A stretch of 11,014 bases of DNA from Tepidimicrobium sp. (GTDB lineage Bacteria > Bacillota > Clostridia > Tissierellales > Tepidimicrobiaceae), in NCBI GenBank assembly GCA_012839395.1, contig DUNJ01000095.1, positions 1 through 11,014 of the forward strand, in the 5' to 3' direction. The notes under the pieces are model-generated. The model did not search any database. It saw only the letters and a program-made list of their open reading frames with translations, and was not told the DNA's origin. A program made the translations under genes and the position numbers. Within the stretch, counting starts at the first letter, position 1. Each line of letters starts with the position of its first letter. Below are positions 6,652-11,014 of the stretch, in pieces.

Positions 6652-7305
6652 TTATACCTCCGCAATATTTTCCTTAAAATAAATACAAAGATCTGTCAAT
6701 GGGCATCTTTCACAAAGTGGACGCCTAGCTTTACAAATTCTACGTCCATGAAATATAAGCATATGATGTGCCTTGGACCATGTATCTTTGTCTATATTGT
6801 TCATAAGATCCCTTTCTGTACCTAAGACATTTTTGCTATCCGCTAGTCCAATTCTATTGGAGACTCTAAATACATGAGTATCTACAGCTATCGCCGGTTT
6901 TGAAAATGCATTGCTCAAAACTACATTTGCAGTCTTCCTGCCTACCCCTGGTAATATCATCAACTCCTCCAAGGTATCAGGCACTTGACCATCAAATTTT
7001 TCAATCAATAACCTACAGGTAGCCAATATATTTCTACTCTTGGTATTATAGAATCCACAGCTTCTAATCCTCTGCCCCAATTCCTCTTCTGTCAACGATA
7101 AATAGTCCTCTGGTTTTTTATAGTTCTTAAAGAGCTCCCTAGTCGTCTTGTTTACTTGCACGTCGGTACATTGAGCCGATAAAATCGTAGCAATCAATAA
7201 TTCAAAGTTGTTTGCAAAGTTTAACTCAGCCTTAGCATCCGGGTATAATTCCGATAAAATATTTATAACTTCCTTTACCTGCTTTTTATCCAACATCTTC
7301 TTCAT
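6652..7305 (-). CDS. nth: Endonuclease III (base-excision DNA glycosylase / AP lyase)
   Basis: This 217-residue endonuclease III removes oxidised pyrimidines and cleaves at abasic sites. The helix-hairpin-helix LPGVGRKTA (118-126) carries the catalytic Lys124. The catalytic Asp is Asp142 in VDTHVFR. The C-terminal [4Fe-4S] cluster motif is complete: Cys191-x6-Cys198-x2-Cys201-x5-Cys207. Length matches the family (about 210-220). The start ATG at 7305 has AGGTGG four bases upstream, overlapping the stop codon of the ylxP gene. The gene is in the middle of ylxP-nth-vanW, with an eight-base gap before it and one base after it. I see no sign of degradation or transfer. Confidence 0.97.
   Translation of the reverse strand: MKKMLDKKQVKEVINILSELYPDAKAELNFANNFELLIATILSAQCTDVQVNKTTRELFKNYKKPEDYLSLTEEELGQRIRSCGFYNTKSRNILATCRLLIEKFDGQVPDTLEELMILPGVGRKTANVVLSNAFSKPAIAVDTHVFRVSNRIGLADSKNVLGTERDLMNNIDKDTWSKAHHMLIFHGRRICKARRPLCERCPLTDLCIYFKENIAEV
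6656..6661 (-). promoter_or_regulatory. Ribosome binding site of the VanW gene inside the 3' end of nth
   Basis: GGAGGT lies within the last codons of nth, five bases before the ATG at 6650. It supports that ATG over the upstream in-frame TTG and points to translational coupling. Confidence 0.8.
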
Positions 7306-7313
7306 CTAACCAC

Positions 7314-7595
7314 CTACATTATCTCTATATTGTAATCTACTATCTCCACTCTGCCATCCCCATCTATAAAATTTATTATCTTTGATAGTGTGCGATTGGC
7401 GTGATGGGTGCTATTGGTGACACAGGCGAATCCTATGATAGAGGTCTGCCAAGTATCATTTAATCCTATTTCTGCTATAGATATATTAAATTTTGATCCA
7501 ACCCTGTCCAATATACTCCTTATTATATGCCTTTTTTCCTTTAGTGAGTTCGATTCATATATAATCAATTTCAGGGTGCAAGCTCCTACTATCAT
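7314..7595 (-). CDS. YlxP/DUF503 family protein
   Basis: This is a small protein of 93 residues when started at ATG 7595. It begins MIVGACTLKLII and contains the family core YESNSLKEKRHIIRSILDRV (residues 13-32), followed by FNISIAEIGLNDTWQTSIIG. This is the YlxP (DUF503) family, often found near rbfA in the nusA-infB operon of Firmicutes and linked to ribosome function, but without a settled biochemical role. An in-frame GTG at 7604 lies inside the Shine-Dalgarno sequence and is rejected. Here it is the first gene of an operon with nth and a VanW-family gene, not in the nusA-infB context, so it may be a second family member. Family assignment is confident; function is not. Confidence 0.9.
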   Translation of the reverse strand: MIVGACTLKLIIYESNSLKEKRHIIRSILDRVGSKFNISIAEIGLNDTWQTSIIGFACVTNSTHHANRTLSKIINFIDGDGRVEIVDYNIEIM

Positions 7596-7600
7596 ATATA

Positions 7601-7607
7601 CCACCTC
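7601..7607 (-). promoter_or_regulatory. Ribosome binding site of the ylxP-like gene
   Basis: GAGGTGG stands five bases before the ATG at 7595. The GTG inside it is in frame, but it is part of the site and not the start. Confidence 0.75.
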
Positions 7608-7616
7608 GGTTTCGTT

Positions 7617-7645
7617 TTAATAACCCAATATGAAGTTTTTATCAA
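7617..7645 (-). promoter_or_regulatory. Promoter of the ylxP-nth-vanW operon
   Basis: TTGATA (7640-7645; five of six consensus) and TATTAA (7617-7622; four of six) are 17 bases apart. The predicted start near 7610 leaves a leader of about 15 bases containing the ribosome binding site. The promoter begins just beyond the hairpin that follows kbl. Confidence 0.6.
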
Positions 7646-7648
7646 TTA

Positions 7649-7671
7649 AGAAGGGGAGACTATCCCCTTCT
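7649..7671 (-). terminator. Hairpin after kbl, possible weak terminator
   Basis: AGAAGGGGA and TCCCCTTCT form a perfect 9-bp stem with a five-base loop, starting one base after the kbl stop codon. The following minus-strand bases, TAATTGAT, are not a proper T run. It may terminate weakly or protect the 3' end of the kbl mRNA. Confidence 0.5.
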
Positions 7672-7672
7672 G

Positions 7673-8863
7673 TTATCCTAAGATATTCATCTCCTCTCCA
7701 ACCTGCCTAAATATCTCTACAGCCCTATCCAATTGTTCCTCGGTATGTTCTGCCGTTATCATGCATCTTACCCTGCCCGTTCCCCTTGGTACCGTTGGAA
7801 ATACTATGGCGGACACAAATACCCCCCTATCCAATAGATTTTTGCTAAATTCCATAGACTTTGCTTCATCACCTATTATTACTGGTGTAATTGGAGTTTC
7901 GCTTTTTCCAGTATTGAATCCCAACTTACCCAACTTTTCCTTAAAATATCTTGCATTGTTCCATACTTTCTCCGTATATTCTGAGGATTCCTTCAACATC
8001 TTAATAGCCTCTATTATTGCCCCAACCGCTGCAGGTGGTAGGGAAGTGCTAAATAATACTGGCCTCGCCCTATGATTTAGCCATTCATACATTGTATTGG
8101 ACCCAGCCACATATCCTCCCACAACTCCTATGGCCTTGGAAAGGGTGCCTATTGTAAAATCTACCCTACCATGCAATCCAAAATGATCCACAGTTCCCCT
8201 ACCATTTTCCCCTAAAACTCCTGAACCATGGGCATCATCTACATAGGTCATAGCTTCATATTTTTCTGCCAACTCGACTATTTCAGGTAGCTTCGCAATA
8301 TCTCCGTCCATGCTAAATACTCCATCGGTGATTATAAGCATGTTTCTATATTTATCTCTATTTTCCTTCAATATCTGCTCCAATTCATCCATATCCGAAT
8401 GCTTAAATATCTTCTTATCGGCCCGACTGAGCCTGGTTCCATCTATTATAGAGGCATGATTTAGCTCATCAGATATGATAAGGTCTCCTGCCTCCGTTAT
8501 AGCCTGAATCGTTCCTGCGTTGCAGTTGAACCCAGATTGGTAGATAAATGCAGCTTCTTCCTTTTTAAATTCCGACAATACCCTTTCCAATTCTTCGTGA
8601 ATAGACATATTCCCTACTATGGTCCTTACAGCCCCAGAACCTACCCCATATTTTTCCACAGCTTCTATGGCAGCTTTTTTAAGTCTTGGATGATTTGCAA
8701 AGCCTAAATAATTGTTGGAGGATAGATTTATTACCTTTCTACCATTTAATAAGATTTCAGCCTGATTTGCACCCTCCAAAACCGGTAATTTTCTATATGT
8801 CCCCTCTTTCTTAAGGTCTTCAATTTTCTCTTTTAAATAGTTTAATTCATGAACATTTCCCAT
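7673..8863 (-). CDS. kbl: Glycine C-acetyltransferase (2-amino-3-ketobutyrate CoA ligase)
   Basis: This 396-residue enzyme belongs to the alpha-oxoamine synthase family of PLP-dependent enzymes. Kbl interconverts 2-amino-3-oxobutyrate plus CoA with glycine plus acetyl-CoA, the second step of threonine breakdown via threonine dehydrogenase. Visible features are LSSNNYLGFANHP (47-59), GVGSGAVRTIVGN (73-85), VDDAHGSGVLGENGRG (208-223) with the cofactor-contacting Asp and His, and the PLP lysine Lys243 in TLSKAIGVVGGY. Length fits the family (395-400). ATG 8863 follows GGAGG with seven-base spacing. It has its own extended -10 promoter and is followed by a hairpin, so it looks monocistronic. No threonine dehydrogenase gene is in the window. 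Close relatives include BioF (8-amino-7-oxononanoate synthase); overall resemblance favours Kbl, but some Firmicute proteins of this type may do either reaction. Confidence 0.88.
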   Translation of the reverse strand: MGNVHELNYLKEKIEDLKKEGTYRKLPVLEGANQAEILLNGRKVINLSSNNYLGFANHPRLKKAAIEAVEKYGVGSGAVRTIVGNMSIHEELERVLSEFKKEEAAFIYQSGFNCNAGTIQAITEAGDLIISDELNHASIIDGTRLSRADKKIFKHSDMDELEQILKENRDKYRNMLIITDGVFSMDGDIAKLPEIVELAEKYEAMTYVDDAHGSGVLGENGRGTVDHFGLHGRVDFTIGTLSKAIGVVGGYVAGSNTMYEWLNHRARPVLFSTSLPPAAVGAIIEAIKMLKESSEYTEKVWNNARYFKEKLGKLGFNTGKSETPITPVIIGDEAKSMEFSKNLLDRGVFVSAIVFPTVPRGTGRVRCMITAEHTEEQLDRAVEIFRQVGEEMNILG

Positions 8864-8907
8864 TATAAATCCTCCTATTGATTAATTTAAGAGCCTATTT
8901 CGATATT

Positions 8908-8916
8908 ATTATAACA
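8908..8916 (-). promoter_or_regulatory. Extended -10 promoter of kbl
   Basis: The minus strand reads TG-T-TATAAT, a perfect extended -10 element, about 45 bases before the kbl start and just after the queG-like stop codon. I see no good -35 box 17 bases upstream, which extended -10 promoters can tolerate. Confidence 0.55.
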
Positions 8917-8925
8917 TAGATTCGT

Positions 8926-10053
8926 TCATCCTTGGATATTTCTGGTACTGAAATAATCGATAAGTCTCTCAATCTCTAGTTTAACTATTTTGTCCCCCTC
9001 ATATTCTAGTATATCCCTTATCCATACCATTCCGTGCTTATAATCTATGTTCAATATAGCCCAGGCAGTATATTCCCTTATCATAGGACTAGGATCCTTT
9101 AAAAATGGCTTCAACATAGGAAGATATATTTTATCCTTAGTGTTTCCTAATGCAATTATTCCATTCCTCCTCCATATATTCCTACCTCTCCAGCTTCCAG
9201 CCATAGAGCTATACCTTGTATTAAATTCTCGGTTGGATATGGATAATATATCCCCTATATCTATATAGCTTTTATTCTCTGTAGGTATAAATTCCTCATG
9301 ATTCCCCATAGATATACCTTTGTTCTTAGGGCAAACCTTCTGGCAGATATCGCATCCATATATGCTATTTCCCATATGCCTTCTCAAGTCGTAGGGAATC
9401 CTCTCCTTGGTCTGAGTTAAATAGGAGATACATCTCTTAGGGTTAAGCCTATAGGAAGACTCCAATGCCCCCGTAGGACAAGCCTTCAGGCATAAAACGC
9501 AATCTCCACAATCCTCTTTCAATATGGTAGAATCGATCTTCATATCTAAATCTGTCAATATATATCCTATAAAAATGAAAGAGCCATATTTAGGGTTGAT
9601 AACGGAACAGTTCTTCCCATAATAGCCTATACCTGCATTTTTCGCCAATTCCCTGTCTACCAATGGGCCAGTATCTACAAAGCTCTTATAGTTAAATTTC
9701 TTCTTTCTTTGAATCTCATCTATGAGCTTATCCATCTTTTTCCTTAAAATTATATGGTAGTCCAATCCCCAAGATGATTTGGACAGCTTCCCCCACGGTA
9801 GTTTTTTAGGTCCCATGCTGAATTCGTTATTGTAAGACATGCCAATTACTATTATGGCTTTACATTCTGGAAATATAACTTTTGGATCGATCCGCCTCCT
9901 TATATCCTCTTCCTCAAATTCCGTCTCCCTATCCTTCCTCTTCCTCTCCATAAGATATTCCCTTATATTTAATAGAGGTTTACAATCGGTAAATCCGACC
10001 ATATCTATATCCAGTTCATTAGACTTTCTTATAATATATTGCTTTATATCCAT
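8926..10053 (-). CDS. queG: Epoxyqueuosine reductase QueG-like iron-sulfur protein
   Basis: This 375-residue cytoplasmic protein resembles QueG, the cobalamin-dependent [4Fe-4S] enzyme that reduces epoxyqueuosine to queuosine in tRNA. The N-terminal cobalamin-binding part includes FVDTGPLVDRELAKNAGIGY (125-144); Asp133 occupies the position of the proposed catalytic Asp. Two ferredoxin-type clusters follow: Cys182-x2-Cys185-x2-Cys188-x3-Cys192-Pro, and Cys234-x2-Cys237-x3-Cys241-Pro, with Cys208 completing the ligand set. The last 80 or so residues look like HEAT repeats (LPMLKPFLKDPSPMIREYTA), as in the longer QueG proteins. ATG 10053 is preceded only by a weak AGGATG. The gene stands between nfo and kbl with spacers on both sides. 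QueG family membership is strong; I cannot see other queuosine genes here to confirm the pathway. Confidence 0.9.
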   Translation of the reverse strand: MDIKQYIIRKSNELDIDMVGFTDCKPLLNIREYLMERKRKDRETEFEEEDIRRRIDPKVIFPECKAIIVIGMSYNNEFSMGPKKLPWGKLSKSSWGLDYHIILRKKMDKLIDEIQRKKKFNYKSFVDTGPLVDRELAKNAGIGYYGKNCSVINPKYGSFIFIGYILTDLDMKIDSTILKEDCGDCVLCLKACPTGALESSYRLNPKRCISYLTQTKERIPYDLRRHMGNSIYGCDICQKVCPKNKGISMGNHEEFIPTENKSYIDIGDILSISNREFNTRYSSMAGSWRGRNIWRRNGIIALGNTKDKIYLPMLKPFLKDPSPMIREYTAWAILNIDYKHGMVWIRDILEYEGDKIVKLEIERLIDYFSTRNIQG

Positions 10054-10067
10054 AACTATCTCATCCT

Positions 10068-10096
10068 ATTATAATAATTAAAGCGTAGTTAAACAA
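10068..10096 (-). promoter_or_regulatory. Candidate promoter of queG
   Basis: TTGTTT (10091-10096) and a consensus TATAAT (10068-10073) are 17 bases apart. The predicted start near 10061 would leave a leader of only about eight bases and exclude the weak AGGATG upstream of the ATG. Either the message is nearly leaderless, or this is a chance match and queG is read from further upstream. Confidence 0.4.
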
Positions 10097-10108
10097 AAGT
10101 ATGCTTTA
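10079..10108. repeat. Imperfect inverted repeat between nfo and queG
   Basis: TAAAGCGTA (10079-10087) and TATGCTTTA (10100-10108) are inverted copies with one mismatch and a 12-base spacer. The right arm overlaps the nfo stop codon, and the element covers the -35 region of the candidate queG promoter. It has no T run, so it is a poor terminator. It may be an operator, or chance in AT-rich sequence. Confidence 0.4.
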
Positions 10109-10945
10109 TACAAAATTGGATTTAGATGCCTCTTTCAATAATTCTATCTCCTTCCTATACCCGTCCAATTCATTGGGAGTTTCCAAATAAAATGGAAGAT
10201 CTCTCAACGCAGGATGGTTTATTATATCTAGAATAGCCTCCAGCCCAATAGTACCTTTTCCTATTCTAGCATGTCTATCCTTTCTGCTATTCAATTTCAT
10301 TTTGCTATCATTTAGATGAATAGCTTTTAACCTTTCTATCCCCACTATTCTGTCGAACTCATCTAACACACCATCTAAATCGCCTACAATATCATATCCT
10401 GCTGAATATACATGGCAGGTATCTAAGCACACCCCCAACAATTCATCGTATTTAACCCTATCGATGATAGCCCTCAATTCTTCAAATCTATATCCAATTT
10501 CAGTCCCCTGCCCGGCCATAGTCTCCAACAATAGCATAGTGTTTTCATTACCGGTTATTATTTCATTTAAGGCCTCTCCTATCCTCTCTATTCCATATTC
10601 AACCCCTTTGCCCACATGATTACCTGGATGAAATGTGCAATAGGGTATAGACATCTCGTTTAGCCTTTTATAGTCCTCTGCCAATATGCCTTTTGCCATC
10701 CCATAAATCCTCGGTTTATGGGATGCAAAGTTCAATATATAGGGAGCATGGGCAAGTAATGGACCAAAGTCATGTTCCTTTAATATCTTATCCATTGCCT
10801 CTACATCATCCACATCCAAATCTTTAGATGAATATCCTCTAGGATTTCTACTAAAAAATTGGAATACATTGGCCCCCACATCTAAAGCCTGTTTAGCGGC
10901 TTCTCCATATCCTTTTGAAATAGTCAAATGACATCCAATATACAT
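10106..10945 (-). CDS. nfo: Endonuclease IV (deoxyribonuclease IV, AP endonuclease)
   Basis: This 279-residue Nfo-type enzyme cleaves DNA at abasic sites using three zinc ions in a TIM-barrel fold. All nine metal ligands of the family can be placed: His66 (LLAHAPY), His106 (TFHPGNH), Glu141 (LLLETMAG), Asp175 and His178 (VCLDTCH), His210 (AIHLNDS), Asp223 and His225 (KDRHARIG), and Glu255 (YLETP). Length fits the family (about 275-285). I start at ATG 10945 (MYIGCHLTIS), since AAAGGA lies seven bases before it and the family normally starts there. A longer frame from GTG 10978 adds 11 unlikely residues. With Nth it covers base-excision repair, but the two genes are in separate units here. Confidence 0.96.
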   Translation of the reverse strand: MYIGCHLTISKGYGEAAKQALDVGANVFQFFSRNPRGYSSKDLDVDDVEAMDKILKEHDFGPLLAHAPYILNFASHKPRIYGMAKGILAEDYKRLNEMSIPYCTFHPGNHVGKGVEYGIERIGEALNEIITGNENTMLLLETMAGQGTEIGYRFEELRAIIDRVKYDELLGVCLDTCHVYSAGYDIVGDLDGVLDEFDRIVGIERLKAIHLNDSKMKLNSRKDRHARIGKGTIGLEAILDIINHPALRDLPFYLETPNELDGYRKEIELLKEASKSNFV

Positions 10946-10952
10946 CAAATCA

Positions 10953-10958
10953 TCCTTT
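10953..10958 (-). promoter_or_regulatory. Ribosome binding site that sets the nfo start
   Basis: AAAGGA lies seven bases before the ATG at 10945. The upstream in-frame GTG at 10976-10978 has only the less well placed AAAGGA-like sequence near the window edge, and would add residues not typical of Nfo. Confidence 0.7.
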
Positions 10959-11003
10959 CCCATATTATATATTACCACAATCCTTTGCGTGATGCTAAGA
11001 TAG

Positions 11004-11012
11004 ATTATATCA
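11004..11012 (-). promoter_or_regulatory. Candidate extended -10 promoter of nfo at window edge
   Basis: The minus strand reads TG-A-TATAAT, an extended -10 element about 60 bases before the nfo start. The -35 region lies outside the window. A second TATAAT at 10964-10969 lacks a -35 partner at 16-18 bases. Confidence 0.45.
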
Positions 11013-11014
11013 TA

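Noticed and set aside
1..11014. CRISPR arrays, tRNA or rRNA genes, insertion sequences, prophage genes
   Set aside because: I found no regularly spaced direct repeats, no cloverleaf or rRNA cores, and no intact transposase, integrase or phage proteins.

Overview
The window is AT-rich DNA from a low-GC, anaerobic Firmicute, most likely a member of the Clostridia or Tissierellia that ferments amino acids (Stickland metabolism). The evidence is the glycine reductase protein GrdE with its dedicated thioredoxin pair, frequent ATA codons, strong GGAGG ribosome binding sites and short A/T-rich promoters. All recognised genes lie on the minus strand, so transcription runs from right to left.

Right part (about 11014 to 7650): three probably separate transcription units. 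They encode endonuclease IV (nfo), an epoxyqueuosine reductase-like iron-sulfur protein (queG) with C-terminal HEAT-like repeats, and glycine C-acetyltransferase / 2-amino-3-ketobutyrate CoA ligase (kbl). Kbl can release glycine from a threonine breakdown intermediate.

Middle part (about 7645 to 3345): a compact operon of a YlxP/DUF503 protein, endonuclease III (nth) and a VanW-family membrane-anchored protein with a G5-like segment and a low-complexity tail. It has a sigma-A-type promoter in front and a clear intrinsic terminator behind. Next comes a Na+/phosphate-cotransporter-family protein with a PhoU-like C-terminal domain, with its own promoter.

Left part (about 3338 to 1): the metabolic core. 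A near-consensus promoter leads into a tandem glycine riboswitch. The 3' strand of its second P1 helix is shared with the 5' arm of an intrinsic terminator, the layout of a glycine-ON switch. Downstream are about 300 bases with only one doubtful 40-codon ORF, then trxB, trxA and grdE. Thioredoxin reductase and a CEPC-type thioredoxin supply electrons, and GrdE is the processed substrate-binding subunit of protein B of glycine reductase. The other components (grdA, grdB, grdC, grdD) would be expected beyond the left edge. The likely logic is that glycine opens expression of the enzyme that reduces it to acetyl phosphate and ammonia.

The first 94 bases are an exact reverse complement of positions 123-216, inside the 3' end of grdE. 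This looks like a fold-back artefact at a contig end. It replaces the last few codons and the true stop of grdE, so nothing left of about position 95 should be read as native downstream sequence.
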